A DNA stretch of 64,000 nucleotides from Firm-04 sp045617625 (GCA_045617625.1 JAZLJA010000023.1:1-64000); one strand, 5' to 3'; shown: positions 45,871 through 55,733, counted from the first letter of the stretch. A program made the numbers and translations. Notes: a model not told the origin generated them from the sequence alone.

Positions 45871-47264
45871 AGCAGCCAAACCAAACCATCAGTCTGGAAT
45901 ATATTAATCCCTATTATTTGCTTCGTAATGTCCTTCGTTTATTCTGGATTCCGATTTTACTTGCCATTAGTGTATTGCTGCTGCTCTCCAGCGGAAGATC
46001 TATCTTATATAAACCTGAGTATCGTTCTTCTGCAATTATGGCTGTAACATCCAAAGGCGGAAACAGTGCATATTCCTCTCTTTCTATGACCAAGGAAATG
46101 ACTAAGGTCTTTGCGGAAGTATTCCAAAGCGATATTCTGAAACGAAAAGTTGCAGAAGAACTTGAAATTCAAAAGCTCGACGGAAAAATCACAACTGTAG
46201 TTCTGCCTGAAACCAATTTGCTTCAGCTGAATGTTGATTCATCCAGTCCGGAAGAAGCTTTTAAAACTTTGAATTCAATTTTGAATCATTACACCGAAGT
46301 ATCAGATTACTTGTTTGACAATGCGGTTCTTGAAACTTTGAAATCCCCGACTGTGCCAATTTCCCCCACCAATTCTTTCGCAACAGATTCACGAAAGAAA
46401 CTGATTGCACTTTTGGCTGCCGCAGTTGGTCTGGCTTTGATTGTATTTCTGACTGTAATGGATGATTCAATCCAGACAGCATCCGCTGCGAAAGATATGA
46501 TCGATGGCGAACTGTTCGGAATCATCCCCTATGAAAATCAGAAGAACAAGCGCCGGCGCAAAAATGAGAAGAATACATCCATTCTGATTACCAACCCCAT
46601 TACACAGTTGTCATATATTGAAGCATTCCAGAATTTGAGTACCGCGATCGACCATCGCATGAAAAAGCATCATCATCAGGTCTTGCTGATCAGTTCATCT
46701 GCGGAAAATGAAGGAAAATCCACAGTATCGGCAAATCTCGCGCTGGCTTTGTCTGACCGAGGAAAGAAAGTTTTGTTGGTTGACTGCGATTTTCGTAAAC
46801 CGTCCATTCACAAAATCTTTGATTTGCAGAAATCTGTCAAACAGGATTTGAGTGAATATTTGTTAAAAGACAATCTCAGCAAAAAGTATAAGGTCACAAA
46901 GTATCAGAATATTGATATTGCGCTGACAAATGGAAATTCCGGCAAGGCGATTCAACTCGTTCATGCAGGCACACTTGCACAATTTATTGAATCCATGCGT
47001 AGTGAATATGATTATATCCTGCTTGATTCTGCTCCGATGTTGATTTCAGATACCGAAGCACTTACGTCTATCAGTGACACATCTTTGCTTGTGGTACGTC
47101 AGGCATTTTCCACTGTTGGTGAGATCAATGACTGTATGGACGCACTGAATGTCTCTGAAGGTGGACGCGGATACATTCTGAATCATTACCGTACACTCGG
47201 GCAAAGTGCAGATGAAAAACATTCTGCTGCACATCGAAAGAAGAATGAGAAAGGGAAATCATGA
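45867..47264 (+). CDS. Wzz-BY-kinase fusion with intact kinase site
   Basis: A 465-residue protein: Wzz domain with two membrane helices (about 26-46 and 178-196) and a BY-kinase domain (240-430). Walker A is SSSAENEGKSTVSANLA (Lys about 283), Walker A' VLLVDCDFRKPS, and Walker B YILLDSAPM, all intact. The C-terminus is short, Lys/His-rich and without a Tyr cluster, unlike a normal BY-kinase. Together with the Tyr-rich but inactive-looking paralogue at 42828, it suggests phosphorylation in trans. Confidence 0.9.
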   Translation: MKQPNQTISLEYINPYYLLRNVLRLFWIPILLAISVLLLLSSGRSILYKPEYRSSAIMAVTSKGGNSAYSSLSMTKEMTKVFAEVFQSDILKRKVAEELEIQKLDGKITTVVLPETNLLQLNVDSSSPEEAFKTLNSILNHYTEVSDYLFDNAVLETLKSPTVPISPTNSFATDSRKKLIALLAAAVGLALIVFLTVMDDSIQTASAAKDMIDGELFGIIPYENQKNKRRRKNEKNTSILITNPITQLSYIEAFQNLSTAIDHRMKKHHHQVLLISSSAENEGKSTVSANLALALSDRGKKVLLVDCDFRKPSIHKIFDLQKSVKQDLSEYLLKDNLSKKYKVTKYQNIDIALTNGNSGKAIQLVHAGTLAQFIESMRSEYDYILLDSAPMLISDTEALTSISDTSLLVVRQAFSTVGEINDCMDALNVSEGGRGYILNHYRTLGQSADEKHSAAHRKKNEKGKS

Positions 47265-47521
47265 AACTGAATTCAGGGTTTATTGTATATTGCACCGGCA
47301 GTGATGTGATGCTTGTACCGCGTTCTAATAATGTGTTTGCTGGTGTCGTGAAAGGAAACGAAACCACCGGTTTCATTTTTGATGCGCTCAAAACGGAAAC
47401 AACGAAAGAGGAAATCATTGCAAAAATGATAAACGAGTTTGACGCACCTGAAAATGTCATTGCTTCGAGTGTGGAATCTGTTTTACTGCAGTTACGAGAA
47501 ATCCACGCACTTGATGAATAA
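47261..47521 (+). CDS. Second PqqD-like protein closing the operon
   Basis: An 86-residue PqqD-like protein (GFIVYCTGSDVMLVPRSNNV, NETTGFIFDALKTETTKEEI, SSVESVLLQLREIHALDE). It differs clearly from the PqqD-like protein at 39032, so they may recognise different peptides or have different partners. Its start overlaps the kinase stop (ATGA), and a strong terminator follows. A PqqD protein co-translated with a tyrosine kinase is unusual. Confidence 0.85.
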   Translation: MKLNSGFIVYCTGSDVMLVPRSNNVFAGVVKGNETTGFIFDALKTETTKEEIIAKMINEFDAPENVIASSVESVLLQLREIHALDE

Positions 47522-47525
47522 ATCG

Positions 47526-47558
47526 AACGGTTCCTTTTTTCAAAGGAACCGTTTTTTT
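47526..47558 (+). terminator. Terminator of the peptide/kinase operon
   Basis: Twelve-base stem AACGGTTCCTTT / AAAGGAACCGTT with a 4-base loop and a T tract. Confidence 0.92.
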
Positions 47559-47600
47559 ATTTTAAATTCAAATTATCCATATATCTCGCAAAAATGTCTA

Positions 47601-47629
47601 TTGACATTCCCTTGCAGCTATGTTATGCT
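47601..47629 (+). promoter_or_regulatory. Promoter of the tandem GH43 gene
   Basis: TTGACA, 17-base spacer, TATGCT. Confidence 0.7.
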
Positions 47630-47670
47630 AATCAAAGAGATGCGAGGATTCGCATGGATTGGAGGAAAAA

Positions 47671-50574
47671 ATGAAAAAAACAACTGCATTTTTCACTGCC
47701 GCTGCACTCCTTTTCGGAATGATGCCTGTTTCACTGTCAAATACTGACCGCAAGGCTTATGCTGCTCAAAACGAGAAACTCACTTGTACGCTTGCTTGTG
47801 GACAGTCTGATATTCCTGTAAACACGACATATTCTGTTATGGTGCGATTGAGCGGTAAATTCATCACTGCTGATGCGTCAGGAAACCTGAAACAATATGG
47901 CGATGCACAAGAATGGCTAATTCGCGATGCAGGTGACGGATTCTGCAAGTTCTGTTTGCCTGATTCCCCGGATATGGTCTGGACAATTTCCAACGGGAAC
48001 GGTGACGATGGAAACCAGCTACATCTTGAAAAAGACACATCATCTTCTGCACAGCGTTTTTTGCTGAAGAAAACAGACGATGCTTGGATCATTCTTGCGG
48101 AATGTTCTATTGAAAAAAATACAACGCTGGATGTATATGATATCAGTTATGATGACGGCGCGATCATTGATCAATGGAATTATTGGGGCGGTGAAGGTCA
48201 GAAATTCTACATCCGTCCTTTTAATATTCAGTATCAGTTTCTTCGCGGAGACATGAACTTTGATGGGTACCTCGATGCCAAAGATCTTACTCTGCTCAAA
48301 CGAGGCTTTTTCTGCGGTATGGATGATTATCTTTATCAAATAGCCGATATGAACGCAGATAAAGCTGTGAATGCCGATGATGCTATGTTGCTTTCTGATT
48401 ATCTCTGTGGGAAGAATCCCAAAGCATTTGAGCAGCAATGCTTTATTTCATATGAGAAAGAGAACATCGCATATTTGTTTGCCTACTTCCTTGGAAATGC
48501 ACCTGAACAGGAACAGCTCTCCTATGCAGTCAGTCTTGATGGATACCATTTCAATGCGCTGAACGGCGGGAGATCTGTCTGGAAATCCAGCGTCGGAACA
48601 GAATGCCTGCGTGATCCATACATTTTCAAAGGCGAAGATGGTCTATATCATCTGCTTGCAACAGATATGAAATCGTCACTTGGTTGGAGCAGTAACCGCA
48701 ATTTGCTTTCTGCCAAGTCCACTGACCTGGTGCATTGGTTCGATGAATATCAAATTGAAATTGCAAATAAGTATCCGACCATGATGAATGCTGATCGTGC
48801 ATGGGCACCTCAGGCGATTTATGATTCGGAAAAAGGATCATACATGATCTACTTTGCTGCCCGCGTGCCCGGAACAGATGACAGAACAGTAATGTACTAT
48901 GCATACAGTAAAGATTTGAAGCATCTGGATAGTACGCCCACCCTGCTTTTCGCTCCGTCCAATGGCAACGATGCGATTGATTCCGATATTGTATTCCAAA
49001 ACGGTAAATACTATATGTATTGGAAGAATGAAACAACAAAGGGAATCTCAGTTGCAACTGCCGACCATGCAAACGGTCCTTATACGGATGTTGAAAAGAT
49101 TTCCGGCAATATTGCTGTCGAGGGTCCGAATATCTATCAGCAGATTGGTAGTGACAAATGGCTGTTAATGTCTGATGCCTATACCAGCGGCTACTATGTT
49201 TTGCAGGAAACAACAGATATGATACATTTCCAAACCGTTGATCGTAGTGCATATAGTTTTGACTTTACCCCACGCCACGGATATGTAATTCCAATCAATG
49301 CTGACCAGTATCAGGCATTGATTTCGGCATTCCCCTCCTCATCTGTAACAAAAATCAATACAAAGGTTGAAGATGTACGTGTTTCAAGCAAAAGCGGAAG
49401 TAACATTACAATGCCTGAGACGGTAAATGCACTTTATAGCGACGGCAGTAAGATGCCGCTCAATGTCTCGTGGGATAGCAATCAACTTGCATCTTTATCA
49501 AATGCTGCGCCGGGCACTTATACAGTCAAAGGAAAAATACAAACGCCGGAATACGCAAATCCATTTATTAAAGAACGTGCTGACCCTTTTATCACGAAGG
49601 GTGACGATGGCTACTATTATTTCACTGCATCTTATCCAGCATATGGCAGCGTAGACAAGGGATACGACCGTATCATTCTTCGTAGAAGCAAGACTGTCGC
49701 AGGGCTTGCCGCAGCGGAGGAGAAAACAATCTGGAAAGCCCATTCATCCGGAGTGATGTCCAAACACATCTGGGCACCCGAACTTCATTATATCGGCGGA
49801 GCATGGTACATCTATTTTGCTGCGGGGAGAACTGACGATATCTGGGCTATTCGCCCTTACGTTCTGCGTTGTGACGGTGACCCGTATAATGGAACTTGGA
49901 CAGAATGCGGACAGATGCAGGCATCCAATGGTGATACTGATTCGTTTACCAGCTTTTCTTTGGATATGACCTATTTTGAATGTAATGGGAAACATTACGT
50001 GATTTGGGCGGAAATCAAAGGCGATTCCTCACTGTTTATTGCGACCATCAATCCCAGCGAACCTTGGAAGCTCACTTCAAAATCCATCATGTTGACGAAA
50101 CCGGAATTCGATTGGGAAAAGGTCAACAATCGCGTGAATGAGGGAGCAAGCGTTCTTCAGGTCAACGGAAAAGTGTACCTGTTCTTTTCGGCTTCCGGCA
50201 CAGGTTCAGAATACTGCATCGGACGAATGGAAACTGATATGGATGCAGACCTAATGAATCTTTCAAGCTGGACAAAACTAAACCAACCTGTTTTGCAAAC
50301 CGCCAATCTGACAGATGAATCCGGACCGGGACATAACAGCTTTGTGATCGACGAAAATGGTGTTTTACTGCTTGTCTATCACGCCAGACCCGCTTCCCAC
50401 GCTTGGAAAGAATGCGGAAGTTATCAAGCTGACCCGCTTTATGACCCCTGCCGCCATACGCGTCTTATGCCGGTCACATTTGATGCGAACGGTACACCAA
50501 TCTTGACAATGGACAAAAACCACATGATCTCGTCCAACAATCAGAATGTTACAGCCCAAATTACCATCTACTAA
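47671..50574 (+). CDS. Cellulosomal protein with CBM13-like domain, internal dockerin and two GH43 domains
   Basis: A 967-residue secreted protein. Order: signal peptide (1-30), ricin-B/CBM13-like domain (40-185), dockerin in the middle (about 192-252; GDMNFDGYLDAKDLTLLKRG, DMNADKAVNADDAMLLSDY), first GH43 propeller (260-545), bacterial Ig-like domain (555-625), second GH43 propeller (628-955). First propeller: LRDPYIFKGEDGLYHLLATD, RAWAPQAIYD, AVEGPNIYQQ. Second: RADPFITKGDDGYYYFTAS, HIWAPELHYIGGAWYIYFA, NEGASVLQVNGKVYLFFSA. Both keep the Asp and Glu positions. Arabinan or arabinoxylan side chains are likely targets. Start ATG 47671 after TTGGAGG. Confidence 0.87.
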   Translation: MKKTTAFFTAAALLFGMMPVSLSNTDRKAYAAQNEKLTCTLACGQSDIPVNTTYSVMVRLSGKFITADASGNLKQYGDAQEWLIRDAGDGFCKFCLPDSPDMVWTISNGNGDDGNQLHLEKDTSSSAQRFLLKKTDDAWIILAECSIEKNTTLDVYDISYDDGAIIDQWNYWGGEGQKFYIRPFNIQYQFLRGDMNFDGYLDAKDLTLLKRGFFCGMDDYLYQIADMNADKAVNADDAMLLSDYLCGKNPKAFEQQCFISYEKENIAYLFAYFLGNAPEQEQLSYAVSLDGYHFNALNGGRSVWKSSVGTECLRDPYIFKGEDGLYHLLATDMKSSLGWSSNRNLLSAKSTDLVHWFDEYQIEIANKYPTMMNADRAWAPQAIYDSEKGSYMIYFAARVPGTDDRTVMYYAYSKDLKHLDSTPTLLFAPSNGNDAIDSDIVFQNGKYYMYWKNETTKGISVATADHANGPYTDVEKISGNIAVEGPNIYQQIGSDKWLLMSDAYTSGYYVLQETTDMIHFQTVDRSAYSFDFTPRHGYVIPINADQYQALISAFPSSSVTKINTKVEDVRVSSKSGSNITMPETVNALYSDGSKMPLNVSWDSNQLASLSNAAPGTYTVKGKIQTPEYANPFIKERADPFITKGDDGYYYFTASYPAYGSVDKGYDRIILRRSKTVAGLAAAEEKTIWKAHSSGVMSKHIWAPELHYIGGAWYIYFAAGRTDDIWAIRPYVLRCDGDPYNGTWTECGQMQASNGDTDSFTSFSLDMTYFECNGKHYVIWAEIKGDSSLFIATINPSEPWKLTSKSIMLTKPEFDWEKVNNRVNEGASVLQVNGKVYLFFSASGTGSEYCIGRMETDMDADLMNLSSWTKLNQPVLQTANLTDESGPGHNSFVIDENGVLLLVYHARPASHAWKECGSYQADPLYDPCRHTRLMPVTFDANGTPILTMDKNHMISSNNQNVTAQITIY

Positions 50575-50614
50575 AAGAGTGTGTATATGCTTGATTAAAT
50601 GGTGATCATTCACG

Positions 50615-50658
50615 AAGCAGCCCCGAAGAAATCAAATGATTTCTTCGGGTCTGCTTTT
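50615..50658. terminator. Bidirectional terminator between the GH43 and GH2 genes
   Basis: Long stem AAGCAG..CCGAAGAAATCA / GATTTCTTCGG..CTGCTT with one internal mismatch, between convergent genes. Confidence 0.88.
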
Positions 50659-50689
50659 GCATTCAGTTGAAACGGAACAAAGAAATACG

Positions 50690-53600
50690 TTATTGGTCGA
50701 GTCTTGCAACAATACGAAGAATCTGAGTGATATCCAGTGCCGTAAAAGCATTGTCATCATCCATTTCACCGTTCAATTTTCCTTGATCGGAAACATCGCA
50801 GGTTGTATCCTGATTGACAAGTCTCGACATCAAAATTGCGTCGGATACAGTCACAGTACCGTCACAGTTGACATCACCGCGAAGCGTTACAGTCAACTCA
50901 GAATCATCAATAATTTCAGGCTCGATTTCAGCAGAAAAATCAATCCAGAGTTCAACAACCGAGCTGTCCGCTTTGTAGGTCGGTGATGCGGTATTTTGCG
51001 TTTTGAGTTCGGATTCGTTCAAGGCTTTGTTATACACACGAACAGTCGAAAACTCTGCCTGAGAAGATCTGCCGGTATCAGGGCAAGCACCAATTGTCAG
51101 ATTATAGTTGGTTTTTGCAACACCGCTTGTAGTTCCAACAGCTTTTTCAGCAAGCATTTTTCCGTCAGCATAGACACGAAGCATATTGCTTTCTGCATCA
51201 TATACACCTGCCACCTGATGTTCTTTTCCAATCCAGCCCGAAGACGCATCTGTGGACATTGCATATTCAAGACTGCGCCATTGCCCGCCGGCATAAATGA
51301 AGAAATCAAGATATCCATTTCTGGTACGAAGAGCAAAGCCATTATCGCCCTTTCCAGCAAACATATTGAAATCGGGGTTGCCTGTTGGCGTGACATTGAC
51401 TTCAACAGTAAAGGATTTGTTGCCTTCGATTGCGGAACCAAGCGAGTTGTTGCTGGGAACAGAAACGGAACCGCTCATCACGGTTTTGCCGTTCTTTTCT
51501 TTCAGCGTTGCTTCAGATGTGACGGGAACGACGATTTGATTATGGCTCTGATCCTGGATCGCAGTATTTGTGGAACGATACGGTTTGGCAGCGGTAATCA
51601 GGTTCTGCGTGGTTGCAGTACCCGAAACAGGAATGATGGTATATTCCCATTCATAAACCTTGCTGCTCGGGAGACGGTATTTTTCAAGCGTCGATTGACC
51701 GCAGGTTGCACTTCCTGTACCCATTGAGCCATAGTTGATGTTCAGATAGGTCTCACTGCGAGGACTCAGTTCATAGGGATGGTTGACTGCACCCAGATCT
51801 GTGGGCGTGAAATGAAGCGCACTTGCTTCAACAGTATTTGTTGCCGCGATCAGCACACCTGCATCAGCGTTCTTGTTCTGCACAGCCATCCATTTAACAT
51901 CTGTCATAGTGCCACAGTCGTCAACCTTCATGTATGGATAAAACATTCCAAATACTGTGTTTTCCCAGATACCCTGTCTGCCGCAGGTCTTGCGGTCAAA
52001 CATGGTTTCCACAGGACCGTTTCCGTACCAAGTAACATTTTCAAAACCAGCAGGGAGCGTTAATGTCGAACCAACACGAATGAAATTGCCCATGTCGGAT
52101 TTTGTTGCATCGACAGACATATTGACCGTTACCTGACCATCACCGTTGATGGTGTAGATGATGTTCTCAGTTGTACCGCCTGCATTCGGGAAAGTAATGT
52201 TTGCTGTGATGACAGGCTGACCGTTTTCGTTCTTGCTGCTTTGAATACTGTTGACTTTGATGCTGTTTGCTGCGCCCTGCCAACGGGTATCAAAAAGCTT
52301 CTGATTGGCATTACCGGCATCATTTTCGACATAGCATCTCCAGAAATTCGGTGTCGGGCCGTTGGAAATAATGGTCTGACCCTTATAGGTGTAAGACTTC
52401 ATTAAACCTGTGGATTTGGAAATGCTGAATGCAAAATCAGTGCCGCTGATATTGAATCCATCCGAAGATTCAGTGACAGTTGCGGGCGTTTCACTGATCT
52501 TTTTCGGATATTTCGGTGCAGCAGCGGGGACTTCAAACTGTTCGTAGGAAAGTTCCACGCCTGCTTTGAAAATACGCTTGCTTTCTTTGGCAAGAACCAG
52601 AATATTCAGATAGAACTCATCGCCTGCCGCAATTTTGCTCGGCATGGTATATGGCACGGAAATTGTTGCTTTGGAAAGAGGGGCACATTTTGCGTCTTTT
52701 ACAACACCACTGTCACAGACAACACCATTTCTAAGCAGTTCATAACTGACTGTGAAGTTGGAGAGATCAACAAAATTGTTCTCATTATATACCTGCACTT
52801 CTCGATTCGCGATTTGAAGTGAATCCGCAGTGAACCAGAAGTTTTGATACTGATACTTGACTTCCTGTAATTCAGGCTGCGGGTCTCTGTCCGGACTTAC
52901 CAGACCATTCTGACAGAAGCTGTTGTCGTTGGGTTTATCACCCCAGTCGCCGCCGTATGCGAAATACTTTCCGCCGCTCAAATCTGCGTAGAGATTCTTG
53001 TGCGCTTCGTCATAGGAGTAATAATCGAATTTGCTGCTGGTTGCTTTTCCGATTTTCGCAGTTGCAAAATCCATCCACAGCAGGACAGATGCATCAGAAG
53101 AACTGATTGCAGGTGAATCACTGTTTTGTCCGCTCACTTCAGATGCAGACAGCGCCTTTGAATAGATTCGTGCATAAGCGATTTGACCGTCAAAGGTTCT
53201 TCCGGTATCACCGTCATAACCGATACCGACATTCTGTGTGCTGTTGTTAATGGAATCTTTTACAGAATCCTCTGCAATGAGCTTACCGTCAATGTAAATT
53301 GCGATCGCACCCTTGTTATACACGCCGGCTACCTGATGCCAGTTGCCGACCCAGTTTGAAGGCAGATCACAGGAAACCGCGTTCCATGCAGAACCGTCAT
53401 AAACAAAGAATTCAAGTCCTGTGCCTTGGCTCTTGGTTTTCAAAGCAACCTGATGGTCTCCTTTGGAAATCAGTACACTATTGCTGGCAGCAGAGACAGG
53501 TTTCACTTTCGCTTCAAATGTGAAAGCTTTGCCGCTGCCGGAAAGTCCGCTGAATTTGGAATCGCTCTTCATTGCAACATAACCGCTCAGAATGCCATTG

Positions 53601-55666
53601 CTGACAGTACCGACACATTTACCTGTTGCGCCCTTTGCATCGGTGATCTCTGATGCAGATGTACCGCCAGGAATGGGAGTTGCTCTGGATTGATCAGCCC
53701 AGTCCCAGATAAAACCGCCGATCATATTATCGGCACTGCGAATCGGATCCCAGTATTCTTTCAAAGCTCCAACAGAGTTACCCATCGCGTGGTCATATTC
53801 GCACATCACATAGGGCATTTTCCCTGCGCCTGCTTTGCTCCAGAGACTTGATGAACCGGGGTACATATTACTTGCCATGTCAACACCCATTGCATCGCCC
53901 TGACCTTCACTATGAACAGGTCTGGTTGAGTCGTTTTTCTTGAAGAACCAGATCATATCACGGAAAAGCCCGTTTGATGTACTTGCGTCACCCGTGTAAA
54001 CCATTTCATTGCCGATCGACCACATCACGATCGCAGGATTGTTTTTCAGGCGCTCAAATGTTGTTTTGGTTCTGTCCATGCCCAGTTCGTAGAACAATCC
54101 CTTGGATGCGTTATCGTTCATCAATGCGTGCGCTTCCATATTGGTCTCTGCCATCACATACATACCATAGCGATTACAGAGCCAATAGAGATACGAGTCA
54201 TTGCTGTAATGTGAAGTACGGATCGAATTGATGTTGTTTTCCTGCATGAGGCGAATATCTTCCTCCATGCACTCCTGCGTGACAGCCTTACCATTAAACG
54301 GATCGGTATCGTGACGGTTAACACCTTTCATCAAAAGACGTTTGCCGTTGATTTTAATCGGCTGGAACGAGGTGGTTGTTCTACGATAGCTGCCATCAAC
54401 CTGTACGGAAGTGAATGATACTTCACGGAAACCGAGCTGGCAGGATGCGGTTTCTACGACATTCCCTTCGCCATCTTTCAGAGTTAAAACAAGCGCATAG
54501 AGGTTCGGGTCTTCCGCAGACCAAAGTTTCGGGGCGGTGACAGACTGGCTCATATTGAAAGTTGCAATTTTGTTCGAGCCAATCGAATCAACAGCGATAG
54601 AAGAATTTCCCAGAATATTCTTGCCGTTTTCATCAATCGCCGCAACATCAATGCTCCAACCGCTCATTGCAGATGTGGAGAGATTGCGGACGTCCACAGA
54701 TAGATTCAGCTTTGCATTCACATAATTGTCATCCAGGTCAGTCTGCACGGTATAATCATAAATCTGAACAAGCGGCGCGCTCGTGATGAACACATCGCGG
54801 AAAATACCGCCGTCGTAAATCATGTCCTGACCCTCAAACCATGTGCCGTCACAAAACTTGTGGACTTTTACTGCAAGCGTATTTTCGCCGCTCACAAGGT
54901 AATCGGTAATATCAAATCGATGCGGGGAAAATGTATCTTCGCTGTAACCGACTTCTTTCCCGTTGATGTAGACATAGTATGCGGATTCCACGCCATCAAA
55001 TTGAATGTAGATTCGGCGATTGTCTTCCAGCATTGTGGAATCAAGCGTGAATTTCTTTCGATAGAGACCAACCGGATTATAATTGGTCGGTGCCTCGGGA
55101 ACGGTTACGTAGTCATACGCACTTTGCCATGGCATGACGACGTTTGCATAGATTGGGAAATCAAATCCCTGGCAAGTCCAACTTTTGGGCAATGTCACAG
55201 ATTTCCAGCCGTCAGCAGCTGATGGCGTATAATTCGAGTTCATGCAGCCTGCACTGATCAGTGGATCCGCTTTTGATTGATTCTGAACAACAGTCAGATC
55301 CCAGGTTTCATTTGCTCCGGTCAGCTTTTTCATGTAGACAGAATCTTCACGCGCATTGTAATCCCATACGGCAGCAACGGCAGTGTCTGTGTCCTGATAT
55401 GGGATCACGGTGACTGTGTGGTCTTCGCGATTGATACCGAACACATCTTCTCCGGTGACATTCTTTCCGAATGCGTCGGTATAATCTTTACCTGTCCACT
55501 CTTTGTGAGTGAACTTTTTCCCGTTGACATCCGACGAAATAGCGGGTGTCAACCCTTTTGACGATGTTCCTCCTGCGGCGAACACCGTGGTGCCGTTTAG
55601 CGGAACGGATGACGTGATCATCATCGCCGCAGCAGACACCGAGATCAATCTCTTTGCCTTTTTCAT
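50690..55666 (-). CDS. Cellulosomal GH2 beta-galactosidase with inserted and C-terminal LamG domains and dockerin
   Basis: A 1658-residue secreted enzyme. Signal peptide (1-32), GH2 sugar-binding and Ig domains (60-450), TIM barrel (455-930), C-terminal beta-galactosidase domains (to about 1380), LamG (about 1400-1560) and dockerin (about 1590-1658; GDVNCDGTVTVSDAILMSRL). Acid/base Glu is in MWSIGNEMVYTG (about 552), nucleophile Glu in PYVMCEYDHAMGNSVGA (about 622). A LamG domain of about 200 residues interrupts the barrel between FIWDWADQ (about 652) and YFAYGGDWGD (about 904). Start ATG 55666 after GGAGGATTAC. Confidence 0.9.
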   Translation of the reverse strand: MKKAKRLISVSAAAMMITSSVPLNGTTVFAAGGTSSKGLTPAISSDVNGKKFTHKEWTGKDYTDAFGKNVTGEDVFGINREDHTVTVIPYQDTDTAVAAVWDYNAREDSVYMKKLTGANETWDLTVVQNQSKADPLISAGCMNSNYTPSAADGWKSVTLPKSWTCQGFDFPIYANVVMPWQSAYDYVTVPEAPTNYNPVGLYRKKFTLDSTMLEDNRRIYIQFDGVESAYYVYINGKEVGYSEDTFSPHRFDITDYLVSGENTLAVKVHKFCDGTWFEGQDMIYDGGIFRDVFITSAPLVQIYDYTVQTDLDDNYVNAKLNLSVDVRNLSTSAMSGWSIDVAAIDENGKNILGNSSIAVDSIGSNKIATFNMSQSVTAPKLWSAEDPNLYALVLTLKDGEGNVVETASCQLGFREVSFTSVQVDGSYRRTTTSFQPIKINGKRLLMKGVNRHDTDPFNGKAVTQECMEEDIRLMQENNINSIRTSHYSNDSYLYWLCNRYGMYVMAETNMEAHALMNDNASKGLFYELGMDRTKTTFERLKNNPAIVMWSIGNEMVYTGDASTSNGLFRDMIWFFKKNDSTRPVHSEGQGDAMGVDMASNMYPGSSSLWSKAGAGKMPYVMCEYDHAMGNSVGALKEYWDPIRSADNMIGGFIWDWADQSRATPIPGGTSASEITDAKGATGKCVGTVSNGILSGYVAMKSDSKFSGLSGSGKAFTFEAKVKPVSAASNSVLISKGDHQVALKTKSQGTGLEFFVYDGSAWNAVSCDLPSNWVGNWHQVAGVYNKGAIAIYIDGKLIAEDSVKDSINNSTQNVGIGYDGDTGRTFDGQIAYARIYSKALSASEVSGQNSDSPAISSSDASVLLWMDFATAKIGKATSSKFDYYSYDEAHKNLYADLSGGKYFAYGGDWGDKPNDNSFCQNGLVSPDRDPQPELQEVKYQYQNFWFTADSLQIANREVQVYNENNFVDLSNFTVSYELLRNGVVCDSGVVKDAKCAPLSKATISVPYTMPSKIAAGDEFYLNILVLAKESKRIFKAGVELSYEQFEVPAAAPKYPKKISETPATVTESSDGFNISGTDFAFSISKSTGLMKSYTYKGQTIISNGPTPNFWRCYVENDAGNANQKLFDTRWQGAANSIKVNSIQSSKNENGQPVITANITFPNAGGTTENIIYTINGDGQVTVNMSVDATKSDMGNFIRVGSTLTLPAGFENVTWYGNGPVETMFDRKTCGRQGIWENTVFGMFYPYMKVDDCGTMTDVKWMAVQNKNADAGVLIAATNTVEASALHFTPTDLGAVNHPYELSPRSETYLNINYGSMGTGSATCGQSTLEKYRLPSSKVYEWEYTIIPVSGTATTQNLITAAKPYRSTNTAIQDQSHNQIVVPVTSEATLKEKNGKTVMSGSVSVPSNNSLGSAIEGNKSFTVEVNVTPTGNPDFNMFAGKGDNGFALRTRNGYLDFFIYAGGQWRSLEYAMSTDASSGWIGKEHQVAGVYDAESNMLRVYADGKMLAEKAVGTTSGVAKTNYNLTIGACPDTGRSSQAEFSTVRVYNKALNESELKTQNTASPTYKADSSVVELWIDFSAEIEPEIIDDSELTVTLRGDVNCDGTVTVSDAILMSRLVNQDTTCDVSDQGKLNGEMDDDNAFTALDITQILRIVARLDQ

Positions 55667-55733
55667 TGTAATCCTCCAACATATCCCTTTTTCACTGTGC
55701 ATATCTTTTGCATATTTTGCCCAGTGTAACTAT

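Noticed and set aside
42828..47264. Ordinary capsule or exopolysaccharide locus
   Set aside because: Chain-length, kinase and phosphatase genes are present but no glycosyltransferase, flippase or polymerase occurs in the window.
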